Below are positions 22,361 through 35,924 of a stretch of 64,000 nt of DNA, piece by piece. The translations under genes and the position numbers were made by a program. Position 1 is the first letter of the stretch, and each line of letters starts with the position of its first letter. A model generated the notes under the pieces. The model saw only the letters and a program-made list of their open reading frames with translations. It had not been told where the DNA came from and did no database searches. Origin of the DNA: Brachypodium distachyon (Eukaryota; Streptophyta; Magnoliopsida; Poales; Poaceae); contig NC_016133.3 in NCBI RefSeq assembly GCF_000005505.3, positions 558,001 to 622,000 on the forward strand, given 5' to 3'.

Positions 22361-24623
22361 GGCCGGCCCCCGGAACCGGAAGAGCTTCGCTTCTTGGTTG
22401 ATTCTTGGCTTGGTTGCTTGGAAGCGTGTGGGGAAGAAGTTAAATGCGATGAAAGGAGACAGAGAGCAGCTGAGCTCTGGGCTGGGTGATTGTATATGGA
22501 GCAATGAGATAAACAGGAAACTTAGTACTACTACTTGTCCTTGTTAACACCCTTTAAAAGTTATTGGTGTCAGTTAAGCAAAAGCTGATTATTTGGTTGA
22601 CATGTGGTACTCCTTGGACACCCTTTGTTAAAGCTTATTTGTGTTGTCCTTGTTAAAGCTTATTACTCCTTACTACCTCCAAAAATTGCAACAATATTAT
22701 ACTAGCAGATACTGTGATTGTATACTGTAGGAGTAGTACTAATTAATTATCAGGAACAGCAAATTTTTTAAGGCTAATTAACCTCCAAAAATGGCAGCTT
22801 CTTCATTAGTTGCCTGGATTCTCTAATGATGTAAATCTCTGGCATTTCAGTGTTGGATGAGCATGTGTAGTTAATTAATAATCATCCTCATCTCCATGTC
22901 ATGCACTTCTCATGTAACCGGAGCATGCACTCATTTCCCAAAAAGGCAAAGCATCCTGGTCTTCAGGTGAGTGATATTTTTTTTTAAACTCACTCAGCAA
23001 CCAAAAACATTTCCTTCAGAAACTAGGCAGAATATATACTATAAACTTTTCAAAGTGTGGAAGCGCGTAAAGATGCATATGTAGAAGAATCTTAGTTGGG
23101 ATTCCGCGCGCACAAGTAATCTAATTTAAAGATTGCTGTTGTTCAAGGTTTGAACAGTGTTGTCAATTAATGTTGGTAGAGTACGTGTCCATGATCAGTA
23201 TACTAATATACTCCTGTCGATCGATCGTCCCATGTACCAATATATGGAGGGTCTAGATTCTGCTTTATAAAACTTAATGCACCAATTTTGGAGGTTCTAG
23301 ATTCTGAATGAAGCAAGCGAAATGTTGTTCAATTTTTTTTTAAAGCTTGAAAAAGGAGATATGGATAGAAAATTAAATAGTGTTCAATTTTGGACAGGAC
23401 ATATATTGAAGAAAACAGGTGAGGGGCATTTGTCGATGGAAGGTAAAGTGAGAAGTACGTGAAAAGGAAAAGCAGGAAAAATTATAAGAAGCTTGGATCC
23501 CAACAACAAGCTGGCTAGGCAACAACAACGACCAGAATATATGTACAAGCGAAATTTGTAATATAATTTGGCGAAAAATATTAGCACGATCAGCTCTACC
23601 ATGAGTATAATAACGCAGCTAGCTTCGCACGCGTGTCCGCTTTCATTAGTTCAGAAATTAATATATTGATCATTAATTAGGAGAGCAGTAAACATCGTCA
23701 AACTGTAATTTGCAGTATTTTTCTTTTGAGAAGAAAAATCAATCAAGAACACGGCCGGTAGGTAATTAGAGAGGTGGCATGCAAAGTTTAATTAATTAAT
23801 TAATTAGTTAGGCAATGGATTTGACGTTGCAAGAGAGTACTACTGTACTAAGTAGGTAGGAATGTGTATCAAATGTAATTTTCACATGGCAGTACATAGG
23901 TACCGTACGTACTTCCTGTATATTAATTTTGTGCTTCGTCTTTCTCCTTTATATTAATTTTGTACGTGACATGCATGTACCATCGTATCCAAAGGTTTCC
24001 TCAGATGAAAACATCGTCCCTACCCATGGGCCGCTTGAATTACTGACTGACCATGTAACATTATATATGGTCTTTTGTAAATTGAAATGCAATGCAAAGG
24101 AAAATAAAACAGCCGTCGGTTTGTGACGCTTGAACAATCTCTTTCACTTGAAACACAAACGCCTTTTATTCTGCCGTGTCAGTGAGGCAACTAAAGCTTA
24201 GCTAGCTGACATGTTTGCATTGCATCGCATGCACGTCGCCAGCCAATAATGAATGGTTATTCCAGCGATGACCTAAAGGGTAGGTACTATATGTATGTTG
24301 GATTTTTGCGTGGACATGTCAGTAGTCTGGCTAGCTTTAACATGTACGTGTTCATATGCTGAAGCTCACTCAGATCGATCCAGAGTAGTTTGTGTTAAAA
24401 GTTTGGTGGTGAACAATCGCTTTCTTAGGTTTCATGCTGCACAAGTCATCGACACCCAGCTCTGCCTTGTTTTTTCCTTGCTTGCTTGAGTAGGATCGTA
24501 CTAGAGCTAGTTAGTTAGTGTGGGCCAAATTAACTTGCATGATTAATTACTAGTGCTAGACAGATTGCGATCAAGTCAGCTGTCTAGCTGGAATCTCACT
24601 GCTGGCTAGAGGCAATAGACAAA
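22361..24623. other. Gene-poor AT-rich intergenic DNA
   Basis: Upstream of the kinase gene. Only short frames are present and I see no gene, RNA or complete element. Confidence 0.5.
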
Positions 24624-24733
24624 ATAATTCCATGTGATTCTAAATTCTTGACTCAAATTATGAATGTATCTATTCTCAAAAAGCGTCTAGATACATGTAA
24701 TATTTCGACAACAATTTATGATCGGAGTGAGTA
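24624..24733. mobile_element. Diverged Stowaway MITE
   Basis: The interior word 'gaatgtatctattctcaaaaagcg' and 'atacatgtaatatttcgaca' match the MITEs at 37172 and 61634. The right end is ATCGGAGTGAGTA and the left end is degenerate. Confidence 0.6.
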
Positions 24734-26269
24734 GGATCCAAGTACTACCAGGAGATGCAAATAGCTAGTAGGATTCGGTTTAGATATTACTCCATTTTTC
24801 TAGACCAGCCTCCAAATATTTTACAAGTCAGATTTTAAAGAAAATTGGAGAAAAATCTTATGCCACCTGGGTCGCTCCCTCCACGCACTGGACCAGACCA
24901 GATGGAGCGTCGTTCGGTCAAATCAGGAATCATGGGCAACTGCCCTCTGGTTCGCTCCATCAGTTTGTGAAATCTAAACTGTACTTTTTTGAATAAATGG
25001 GATCAACCTCCAATTATTATTCACAAGTGATTTTTTGAATAATATTTGTTAAAGTAGCGAGACAATTAAACAGGATCAACCTCCAAATATTCACAAGTCA
25101 AATTTTGAACAACATTTGTTAAACTAGCGAGACAGTTAAACAGGATCAACCTCCGAATATCCACAAGTCGTATTTTGAACAATTTTTCAATTAAACAGGA
25201 TCGTGCTAATTGCTTCCCGACGAAGCACACAAAGCAAAATCAAATGCATGCTTCGGTCTCAAGTAGCTAGCTAGGTAGAGCTAGTTTCTTGATGCAATTA
25301 AAACCATTTAATTTGATTGATTGGTAGGTTGATGGACTATACGTACGTAAGTGTGTCATAGATCATCCGTTCCTTCTAGATCTCACCATAAAACCGCTAC
25401 ACTATACCTTTCCAAGAACATCATGTCTCACGCGCAAATTGATAATTAATTAGAAGTTAACTAGTGTACATGTGCTTACTGCTAATTAATTAAATTGCTG
25501 GCGTGACATATGTACCCAAGTAGTAACTTATTATGCGTGACAAGCGCTCTCTCTATATATATGCACTCGCCTATTAATACTAATGCATTACGGACGTAAG
25601 ACCTTTTCCAGTGCCTTGTACATGCACGATAGATGTTATAAACATACTTCTACAAAACATTATCTCTTATTAGTGCATTATCACTGTAATACTTCATCCG
25701 TTCCATAATTCTTGTCGAAATATTACATCAAACCAGAAGAGATTAAAAAGAAGAGAACAATAAATCAAAAGAAGCTATAGCTATATTTATATTTAAACAT
25801 TGCTAGCTAGCAGTAGCACCAACGACTCGCTCGATCGATGGGGTGCAAAAGAAAATTCCTCCACGAGGTCTATAGAGATCATGCATGCGTGTTCTTATTT
25901 CCCTTTACACGGCGGCAGGAACGTGACATTGCACCATATATATTGCATATATATAGGTCGATGTTACATTCTGAATAATTAAATCAGCTTAGGTGCATTG
26001 CATACCCCAAAATCAACAGCGGTTGCGAAACGTCGATTTTTTTATTTTGACCAAGTAAAACACCTCTTTATTCATTCTCAATAATTGTTACATCCTTCAA
26101 GAGAAGAGGTATAAGCGATAATTTGCTGGGCAGACCTCCATGTTATTTCTTTTTTCAGATGAGAAATCCGTATGTTTAAACTAAAAAAGGCCGTCGTATT
26201 GTCGGCTCCGGGCCCATCTCAAACAGCCGACGAAGGAGTCAGGCCCAGGTCCGTTTGAATTAGCATACC
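24734..26269. other. Gene-poor intergenic DNA upstream of the helicase gene
   Basis: It contains a tandem repeat (next entry), a partial Stowaway end near 25690 (cttcatccgttccataattc) and AT-rich spacer. Near 26185-26235 GC-rich words (ggccgtcg, tcggctcc, cagccgacg) mark the start of the promoter region. Confidence 0.4.
24999..25202. repeat. About 70-bp tandem repeat, three copies
   Basis: The word 'ggatcaacctcc' recurs at about 25001, 25073 and 25143. Each copy continues through 'cacaagt' and 'ttttgaa' to 'aattaaacag' with mild divergence. Confidence 0.75.
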
Positions 26270-26319
26270 ATCTTACACGGGCCTCCTCTCTCAAAAAAAT
26301 AATAATCTTACACGGGCCT
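26270..26319 (+). repeat. Micro-retroposition scar with 15-bp target duplication
   Basis: ATCTTACACGGGCCT occurs at 26270-26284 and 26305-26319. The 20 bases between are CCTCTCTC plus an A-rich tail. It lies in the promoter of the Brr2-like gene, about 380 bp before the start codon. Confidence 0.65.
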
Positions 26320-26693
26320 TAGCAAAGGCCAGCCCATGAGCGAGGCTTGGTCGGTTCATCATCCCCTCGAAGGCTCGAACCGACCTGACCTAGGCTTAAG
26401 CCAAAGCTTGCTTCGTTTTATTCGTCGAACCCAATCAAATCTCGCGCCGCCGTCTTCTCCACCCCCAAATCTCACCCTCGCCGTCTTCTTCTCGCCGACT
26501 CGCCGGAACAAGGAAGAGGAGGAGGAAGCGCCCCTCCCCCCCCACCCGAGCCAGCGGCTGCCGACCCGCCGAACCAAAGGTAACAACAGCGACTCTCCCC
26601 GTCCCCAAACCCTAGCTCCGGCCAAAACCCTAGTCTCTTCTCGTTCTGACTTGCGTGATCTGGGGTTTGCATCAGCGGCGGCGGCGGGCGGCG

Positions 26694-29600
26694 ATGGCGA
26701 ACCTGGGCGGGGGCGCGGAGGCGCACGCGCGGTTCAAGCAGTACGAGTACAGGGCCAACTCGAGCCTGGTGCTCACCACCGACTCGCGCCCGCGGGACAC
26801 GCACGAGCCCACGGGCGAGCCGGAGACGCTCTGGGGCAGGATCGACAAGAAGAACTTCGGGGACCGCGCCGTGCAGGCCAAGCCCCCCGAGCTCGAGGAG
26901 CGGCTCACCAAGTCGCGCAAGAAGAAGGAGCGCGACGCGGCAACCGCCGGCGACCGCGACGCCGCCGACAACCTCCCGCGGAAGCGCAGGCGCCGCGCCG
27001 CCGCCCAGCGCGAGCAGGAGAGCGTGCTCTCGCTCGCCGACGACGTCGTCTACAGGCCCCAGACCAAGGAGACGCGCGCCGCCTACGAGGCCATGCTCAG
27101 CGTCATCCAGCAGCAGTTTGGCGGCCAGCCGCTCGACGTGCTCGGGGGCGCCGCGGACGAGGTGCTGACCGTCCTCAAGAACGACAAGATCAAGAACCCT
27201 GACAAGAAGAAGGAGATCGAGAAGCTCCTCAACCCCATCTCCAACCAGATGTTCGACCAGTTCGTCTCCATTGGGAAGCTCATCACCGATTTCCATGATG
27301 CCAGCGATCCTGCCGCTGCGCCTTCTGCTGATGGATTGGACGCGACCATGGATGATGATATTGGAGTTGCTGTCGAGTTTGAAGAGGACGATGACGACGA
27401 GGAAAGTGATTTTGATCAGGTACGTTGATATATCCCAACCTTGTGTCTGCAATCTCTGTTTTTTTTTCTGTGCCTGATTGGAATATATCGTGTGTAGTAT
27501 ATATAACCTTGGATGTTTGTGTTGATCAGGTGCAAGATGAATTGGATGAGGAGGATGACGATGTGGCTGAGTTGAACCGTCCTGGAGGTATGCAAATGGG
27601 CGGTGAGTTGGATGACGATGATTTGCAGAACTCCAATGAGGGGCTGACCATAAACGTGCAAGACATTGATGCTTACTGGCTACAGAGAAAGATAACACAA
27701 GCGTACGAAGATATTGATCCTCAGCAAAGCCAGAAGCTTGCCGAGGAGATCTTGAAGATAATTGCTGAGGGTGATGACAGAGATGTTGAGAATCGCCTTG
27801 TCATGGAGTTGGACTATGAGAAATTCGATCTCATTAAGTTGGTACTACGCAATCGGTTCAAGATAGTTTGGTGTACCCGCTTAGCCAGGGCTGAAGATCA
27901 GGAAGAGCGGAAGAAGATAGAGGAAGAGATGATGGATAACCCAACATTAGCTCCAATTTTGGAGCAGCTGCATGCAACTAGAGCATCCGCAAAGGAGAGG
28001 CAAAAGAATCTGGAGAAGAGTATCAGGGATGAGGCCAAAAGGCTTCTAAACAATGACAATACTGCTGGCACTGATGGTCCGAGGGATCGCAGGGCAGTTG
28101 ACAGGGATATGGAGAGTGGATGGTTGAAGGGCCAGAGGCAGCTGCTTGATCTTGACAGCCTTTCCTTCCACCAAGGCGGTCTTTTGATGGCCAACAAGAA
28201 GTGTGAACTTCCTGAGGGATCATTTAGAACACCTCACAAGGGGTATGAAGAAGTCCATGTCCCTGCATTGAAAGCTAGGCCATATGGAGCTGGAGAGAAG
28301 ATTGTAAAGATATCTGACATGCCAGGGTGGGCTCAACCTGCTTTTGCTGGAATGCAACAATTGAATAGGGTTCAGAGCAGGGTTTATGATACCGCCCTTT
28401 TTAAACCAGATAACATCCTTCTCTGTGCTCCAACTGGTGCTGGGAAAACCAACGTGGCTGTTCTTACAATTCTTCACCAGATTGGTTTGCATATGAAGGA
28501 CGGTGAGTTTGACAATACCAAGTACAAGATTGTGTATGTGGCCCCAATGAAAGCTTTGGTTGCTGAAGTTGTTGGAAATTTGTCGGCACGACTGAAGGAC
28601 TTCAATGTTACTGTAAGGGAGCTCAGTGGAGACCAGAACCTGACGAAACAACAGATTGATGAGACACAGATCATTGTCACTACACCTGAGAAATGGGATA
28701 TTGTTACTAGGAAATCAGGTGACAGAACCTATACTCAAATGGTGAAGCTTCTAATCATTGATGAGATCCATTTACTTCATGACAACAGAGGGCCTGTCCT
28801 CGAGAGCATTGTTTCTAGAACTGTACGGCAGATTGAGACAACCAAGGAACATATCCGCCTAGTTGGGCTCTCAGCAACTCTACCAAACTATGAAGATGTT
28901 GCTGTGTTCTTGCGTGTTCGCTCCGAGGGACTCTTCCACTTTGATAACAGTTACCGGCCTTGCCCTCTTGCTCAGCAGTACATTGGGATCACCGTGAGGA
29001 AGCCACTGCAGAGGTTTCAGTTGATGAATGAGATTTGTTATGAGAAAGTGATGGCTGCTGCGGGTAAGCATCAAGTGCTTATATTTGTTCACTCCAGGAA
29101 GGAGACAGCGAAAACTGCCCGTGCCATCAGAGACACTGCCTTGGCTAATGACACATTGACTCGCTTTCTGAAGGATGAGAGTGCAAGCCAGGAGATCCTT
29201 AGCAGTCAGGCAGAGCTTGTCAAAAGCAGTGATCTTAAAGACCTTTTGCCTTACGGATTTGCTATTCATCATGCTGGGATGGCAAGGGTAGACCGTGAAT
29301 TTGTCGAGGAGCTTTTTGCTGATAAGCATATACAGGTTCTTGTTTCGACAGCTACCCTTGCATGGGGTGTCAACTTGCCTGCACACACTGTTATTATAAA
29401 GGGTACCCAGATTTACAATCCAGAAAAAGGTGCTTGGACAGAATTAAGTCCTCTGGATGTCATGCAGATGCTTGGTCGTGCAGGCAGGCCTCAGTATGAC
29501 ACACATGGAGAGGGAATAATCTTAACTGGCCACAGTGAACTGCAATACTACCTCTCGCTTATGAACCAGCAGCTGCCTATTGAGAGCCAGTTCGTATCCA

Positions 29601-32600
29601 AATTGGCGGATCAACTAAATGCAGAGATTGTTCTGGGAACTATTCAGAATGCTCGGGAGGCATGCTCGTGGCTTGGCTACACTTACCTCTACATCCGGAT
29701 GCTCAGGAATCCAACACTATATGGTTTACCAGCAGATATCATGGAGACAGACAAAACACTAGATGAAAGGAGAGCTGACTTGGTAAGTGCATGTTATACT
29801 CATTTCTTCTTTCTAAGTTTCGTAGTAATCCTGTCACCATAATGATTTATTTTCAATGTTGTATTCTGTCCCTATGGACGATTTATGCATACCACATGTT
29901 TCCTAGGTTCATTTGATCTTTGCCCAAATCATTTTTTTGGGGGGAGCGGTGCTCTGAACACTAGTTTGTATGTAGTGTTTATCAGTTGCATGAGCATAAA
30001 ATAGGATTGTTCATAGATGGTCAATGGTAATTTTTGGTGGGTGTCTATTCTATTGGGACGTTCACTTTTGAAATCCTATGTTTGGCGAATAGAATAAGTG
30101 TCATGTTACTACTCTACTACTAGAGCATACATTCATTTTGTTGAGTATGACTCTTAAAATCATACAGTAGCATTATATTAAACAAATGAATTCTTAGTTC
30201 ACATTGGACATTGACCCTGGAAACAGGGAAAAGTGTCTTCGCTGTTTGACATCATATTGTTTTTGTGTCTTGACTAGTTCTGTTGCCAGATGCATTGCAG
30301 TTGCACATTTATAGAAGAGCCTCATTCTTTTGAAGGGTTAGAAGTGTCACATGAACAAACATATTCTTTGCTGTTAATTTCTGTTCAGTTCCCTGACTTA
30401 TATAGCAACAATAATAGCACAATAACCATCTAAAAGGTAGCAGTTGTCGGTAATTTATTTCTTTTTTTCTAACAGCATGGTACCGATGGGCATGCAGATG
30501 CACAGATTCAACGTGGCTAATTTTGTCTGTAGTTGTCTAATAACATTGTGCCAGTTGTTTGTTTGCTTGAGATTGCTATTAATTTTTAGAGTAATGCGCG
30601 CATTTTTGGAAATTAAGAACTGCTAATATATTTTTGGACAACTTCTGTATTTGAATAATTTGTTGAGCATGTTGATATTGGACCAAGATCTTAGGGAAGT
30701 ATCAGGGCAATATGGTTGGCAATTATCTTTATGATTGCATTGTTTAATATGGTTCTGTAGATGCTCTCTTGATGTTCTGCTAATTCTTGGCACTTGTTTT
30801 CTGCTGCAGGTACACTCTGCTGCAAATTTGTTGGATAAGAATAATTTGATAAAGTACGATCGGAAAACAGGGTACTTTCAGGTTACTGACCTGGGAAGGA
30901 TTGCCAGTTATTACTATATTAGTCATGGTACTATTTCGACATACAATGAGTATTTGAAGCCTACGATGGGTGATATTGAGCTGTGTCGACTCTTCTCTCT
31001 GAGTGAAGAATTTAAGTATGTTAGTGTCAGGCAAGATGAGAAAATGGAGCTGGCGAAGCTTTTGGATCGTGTACCAATTCCTGTAAAAGAGAGTTTGGAG
31101 GAGCCCAGTGCAAAGATCAATGTTCTGCTGCAAGCATATATATCTAGGCTGAAACTGGAGGGCCTCTCCCTTGGTTCTGACATGGTCTACATTAGACAGG
31201 TAATGTGTTGTTTCTGCTAAATACACTGAATTTGATTGCTTGCTTTCTTATTTTGTCTAGTATTCTTATATATATTTATATTCTTCTGTGTTGCAGAGTG
31301 CTGGCCGTCTCTTGCGTGCACTATTTGAGATAGTTTTGAAGAGAGGGTGGGCTCAGCTAGCAGAGAAGGCTCTTAATCTTTGCAAGATGATTGATAAGCA
31401 GATGTGGAGTGTCCAAACACCCTTGCGCCAGTTTCCTGGTATTCCCAAGGAAATCTTGATGAAACTGGAGAAAAAAGAATTGGTTTGGGAGAGGTACTAT
31501 GACCTATCATCAGCTGAAATTGGGCAACTGATCCGTTTCGACAAGATGGGGAAGCAGTTGCATAGGTGCATCCACCAGTTACCAAAGTTGAACCTTTCAG
31601 CGCATGTCCAACCTATTACTCGCACAGTTTTGGGTTTTGAACTGACTATAACACCTGATTTCCAATGGGATGATAAGGTACATGGATATGTTGAGGCCTT
31701 TTGGGTTATAGTTGAGGACAATGACGGCGAGTACATTCTTCACCATGAGTATTTCATGCTTAAGAAGCAATATGTGGAAGAAGATCACACGCTTCACTTT
31801 ACAGTGCCAATATATGAGCCACTGCCTCCTCAGTATTTTATCCGTGTTGTCTCTGACAAGTGGCTTGGTTCTCAGACTATTCTTCCTGTCTGTTTTAGGC
31901 ACTTAATTCTTCCAGAAAAGTATGCTCCACCAACTGAATTGCTTGATTTGCAGCCGTTACCTGTTACTGCATTGAGGAATGCACGATATGAAGGCCTTTA
32001 TAGTGCTTTTAAACATTTCAACCCCATCCAGACTCAAGTTTTCACTGTCTTGTACAACAGTGATGACACTGTGTTAGTTGCTGCACCAACGGGCAGCGGG
32101 AAGACCATATGTGCGGAATTTGCTATACTGAGAAACCATCAGAAGGCCTTATCTGGGGAAACTAACATGCGTGTTGTGTATATAGCTCCTATTGAGGCGC
32201 TTGCAAAAGAAAGATACAGGGACTGGTCGAAGAAATTTGGAGAATTTGCCCGTGTAGTTGAGCTAACTGGTGAAACAGCAGCTGATTTGAAGCTTCTTGA
32301 CAAAGGAGAGATCATTATTAGTACTCCTGAAAAGTGGGATGCACTCTCGCGCCGGTGGAAACAGCGCAAACATATCCAGCAAGTCAGTTTATTTATTGTT
32401 GATGAGCTTCATCTGATTGGATCTGAAAAGGGACATGTCCTGGAAATCATTGTCTCTAGGATGAGGCGTATTTCAAGTCATATTGGCAGTAACATCCGGA
32501 TTGTGGCGCTTTCAGCATCACTTGGAAATGCCAAAGATCTCGGAGAATGGATCGGTGCAACTGCTCATGGTCTTTTTAACTTCCCTCCAGCAGTGCGACC

Positions 32601-34467
32601 CGTTCCATTGGAAATACACATTCAGGGTGTTGATATCGCAAATTTTGAGGCAAGAATGCAAGCGATGGCGAAGCCAACATACACTGCTGTCACACAGCAT
32701 GCGAAGAATGGCAAGCCTGCCCTGGTGTTTGTACCAACACGTAAGCATGCAAGGTTGACTGCATTGGACCTGTGCGCATACTCGAGTGCCGAGGGTGCTG
32801 GAACACCATTCCTTCTTGGGTCAAAAGATGAGATGGATACTTTCACTGGAGGTGTCAATGAAGAAACACTTAAAAATACCCTGAAGTGTGGTGTAGGCTA
32901 CTTGCATGAAGGTCTTAGTGAACTTGACCAGGAACTCGTAACTCAGCTCTTTCTTGGTGGGAGGATCCAAGTCTGTGTTGCGAGCAGCACAATGTGCTGG
33001 GGGAGATCATTGCCTGCTCATTTAGTTGTTGTGATGGGAACCCAATATTATGATGGTCGGGAGAGTGCTCATACTGATTATCCAATCACTGATCTGCTAC
33101 AAATGATGGGTCATGCTAGCAGGCCTCTTCAAGATAACTCAGGAAAATGTGTTATATTGTGCCATGCACCTCGGAAGGAATACTACAAGAAGTTCCTTTT
33201 CGAGGCCTTCCCTGTTGAGAGCCATCTTCACCATTTCTTGCATGATCATATGAATGCCGAGGTTGTTGTGGGTGTTGTAGAAAACAAGCAAGACGCCGTC
33301 GACTACCTTACCTGGACTTTCATGTATCGGCGGCTGAACAAGAACCCTAACTACTACAATCTGCAGGGTGTAAGTCACAGGCATCTGTCGGACCATCTCT
33401 CTGAGCTGATCGAAACAGTGTTGACTGACCTAGAATCGAGCAAGTGTGTGGCTGTAGAGGAGGATATGTACCTGAAGCCACTCAACCTTGGTCTCATTGC
33501 CGCGTACTACTACATTAGCTACACAACAATCGAACGATTCAGTTCGATGTTAACTCAGAAGACTAAGATGAAGGGTCTTCTGGAGATTCTAGCTTCTGCA
33601 TCAGAATATGCTGAGCTTCCAAGTCGCCCAGGTGAAGAAGAATACATTGAGAGGCTAGTTCGTCACCAGAGGTTTTCTATTGAGAAGCCCAAGTATGGTG
33701 ATCCACATGTCAAGGCCAACGCACTGCTGCAGTCCCACTTTGCAAGGCACACAGTGGTTGGGAACCTTGCAGCTGACCAGCGGGAGATCCTCCTTTCTGC
33801 CCATAGATTACTCCAGGCAATGGTTGATGTTATCTCCAGCAATGGATGGCTCAGTCTTGCTCTCAACGCAATGGAGTTGAGTCAAATGGTGACACAAGGG
33901 ATGTGGGACCGTGATTCTGTGCTGCTTCAAATTCCGCACTTTACCAGGGAGCTAGCTCGGAGATGCCAGGAAAATGAAGGGAAGCCCATTGAGAGCATCT
34001 TTGAACTGGCGGAGATGGGCATTGATGAGATGCGGGATCTGCTGCAGCTATCAAACTCTGAGCTGCATGACGTTGTCGAATTCTTCAAACGGTTCCCCAA
34101 CATCGACATGGCTTATGAAGTTCGCGAGGGCGATGATATAAGGGCCGGCGACAGCGTAACCTTGCAGGTTACTCTGGAGCGTGACATGACGAACTTGCCG
34201 TCCGAGGTCGGGCCAGTTCATGCCCCAAGGTTCCCGAAGCCCAAGGAAGAAGGCTGGTGGCTGGTGGTCGGCGACTTCTCCACCAAACAGTTGCTGGCGA
34301 TCAAGAGGGTCGCCCTCCAGAAGAGGGCTCGGGTGAAGCTCGAGTTCACTGCTGCTGCAGAACCAGGGCAGAAGGAGTACATGATCTACCTGATGTCGGA
34401 TTCCTACCTGGGCTGCGACCAGGAGTACGAGTTCACCATTGACGTGAAGGATGCTGGAGCGGATTGA
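26694..34467 (+). CDS. BRR2: Brr2-type U5 snRNP DExH-box RNA helicase, four exons
   Basis: The exons are 26694-27419, 27530-29782, 30810-31199 and 31297-34467, all GT-AG and in one frame, giving 2179 residues, the normal size of Brr2. The protein unwinds U4/U6 during spliceosome activation in the nucleus. The N-terminal third has an acidic stretch near residues 220-260. The first helicase cassette is canonical: APTGAGKT (about 541), DEIH (about 652), SATL (about 690) and [12 protein letters not shown] (about 885). The second cassette has APTGSGKT (about 1385) and DELH (about 1491), but SASL replaces SATL and [12 protein letters not shown] replaces the arginine motif, as in the inactive C-terminal cassette of Brr2. 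Sec63-type modules follow both cassettes. A short 5'-leader intron is likely (donor near 26579, acceptor near 26674). I see no break. Confidence 0.97.
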
Positions 34468-35522
34468 TTGGCAGGGAACTCTTGTATCTTTTTTATGTAA
34501 CCAGAGAACTTGACGATTTCCCTGTTTGTAATATCTGAAGTTTTAGCTTTAATTCAGTGTAATTGATGCGATCTTGTGCTGGTGCTTGTGCTATTTGTGT
34601 TTTTGTATGATGACGATCTGGCACGGTATTGTGGATGTATTAAACATCTTTTACAGCTATGTTAGAAGCCCCAAGGATCTGAATATTCGTGCTGATGGTT
34701 TGATGGCTGCATTTCTGAATCTGAATGTTCATGCCGATGATTTCATTGTTTCGGACTTTTTTTAATCTCCTCTTAGGGTATGGATCTTGCAATCGTGAGT
34801 AATGACAGGTTAGAACGTGAAGTTGAATCCTGGTTGTTGGGGGGCTGTTAACTCTGTAGCCTTTGAGTTATTCTGGGCACTTTTAACCTTCTCTCCTGCG
34901 GCCTCCGCCATATGGTTTCGATGGTCAAGGGACCAAATTTTACTCAATTATGTCCTGGAAAGCTCGTAAACTACCGCATCACTCGCAATGAAAAAGAAAT
35001 AAGTTTGAATGTACATTCTGAAAGTGTTTATTTATGCCATAGTTGCTCTGAAAAAAAAAAGAAATTATGCCTTAGTAAAATTGGGCTGGCACTTGCAGTC
35101 CCATCAGCTAATGCATCTGTACACGAACAGATATTTCCCTCTAATAGCCGATGATTCTCTCCTTGGTCCAGCCTTGCCAGTTTTGCCGCTTAGCTTATCA
35201 CATGGAGTACAATTGACAGTTCAAACTGGACAGCAAAGAAAGGATAACACTTATCTCTGAAGCCTCTGTCCCAACAAATCTGAATAATCCTGAAACCGCT
35301 GCCCAAATCTGGACGACAATTCGTGAACCGCAACCCAAATCTGATCAGATGCATGCATGTTCTCAACAATCATCAATGGGGCCTAATCTGTCGAGCTGAC
35401 GGTTTCTTCTTGTCCCATTCGTATTGCTCTTCTCCTCCTTTGGTGTATAAATATCACCCAAATCCACTATTCAAATATCACTCATCAAAGAATTCACCGT
35501 AGCTGTAGCACTGGAGCTAGAG
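34468..35522. other. 3' region of the helicase gene and upstream block of peptide gene 1
   Basis: To about 34800 this is probably the helicase 3' untranslated region. From about 35085 the sequence matches, in the plus orientation, the upstream repeat block of the other peptide genes (gccagttttgccgcttagc at 35178; ggataacactta-tctctgaagcc at 35239). A TATA box, GTGTATAAATA, lies at about 35442-35452. Confidence 0.5.
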
Positions 35523-35924
35523 ATGGGGAAGAAGAAGCTTGTGCCATTGCTGGTGATCCTGGCCATCCTTCTCGTCGCCACTTGTGAGTCAAAAACTTCA
35601 GATCCTTACCCGTAAAAAATAAAAATAAAAACTTTATATCCTTGGAGTGAATCTTGCTGCGAATCCACAGTCAAAATTTCTCCGTATCGAATTAATTTGG
35701 TTGGAGTGAATTCTGTGTTGTGATTTTTACATACAGACAGATGTGTTGTCTGAAATGTCAAAACTGTGTTCTTGTGTGCAGGTGAGATGGCCGCAGCTGG
35801 GGACGATGATGTGGCCTCCCGCCGCCTCCGGCAGCAGCCAGCCATCGTCCGCCCTCCGCCGCCTCAGCAGCAGCAGCAGCAGAGCTGGTCACAGCCGCCT
35901 CGTCCCCCTGTTCTTCGCGCATGA
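35523..35924 (+). CDS. Small secreted peptide gene 1, cysteine core lost
   Basis: The two exons are 35523-35583 and 35782-35924 (67 residues). Exon 1 is the family's signal peptide (MGKKKLVPLLVILAILLVAT). Exon 2 opens with the family-like E-M and AAAGDDD, then goes directly to a Gln/Pro-rich tail with a Q6 run, ending SQPPRPPVLRA. The ten-cysteine block of its paralogues is absent; the only Cys spans the splice joint. Upstream repeats, splice phase and 3' flank (a 'gagatctctgatg'-like stretch) match the paralogues, so core loss is inferred. The frame is open and the promoter has a TATA box, so a secreted proline-rich peptide could be made. Function is unknown. Confidence 0.65.

Noticed and set aside
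26336..27202. 288-codon plus frame overlapping the helicase 5' end
   Set aside because: It is a GC-rich shadow of the Brr2 first exon in another frame, with Arg/Ala-rich translation. The Brr2 frame has clear homology.
26472..27698. 408-codon minus frame antisense to the helicase
   Set aside because: Antisense shadow of the GC-rich first exon. Leu/Val/Gly-biased composition, no splice support and no recognisable domain.
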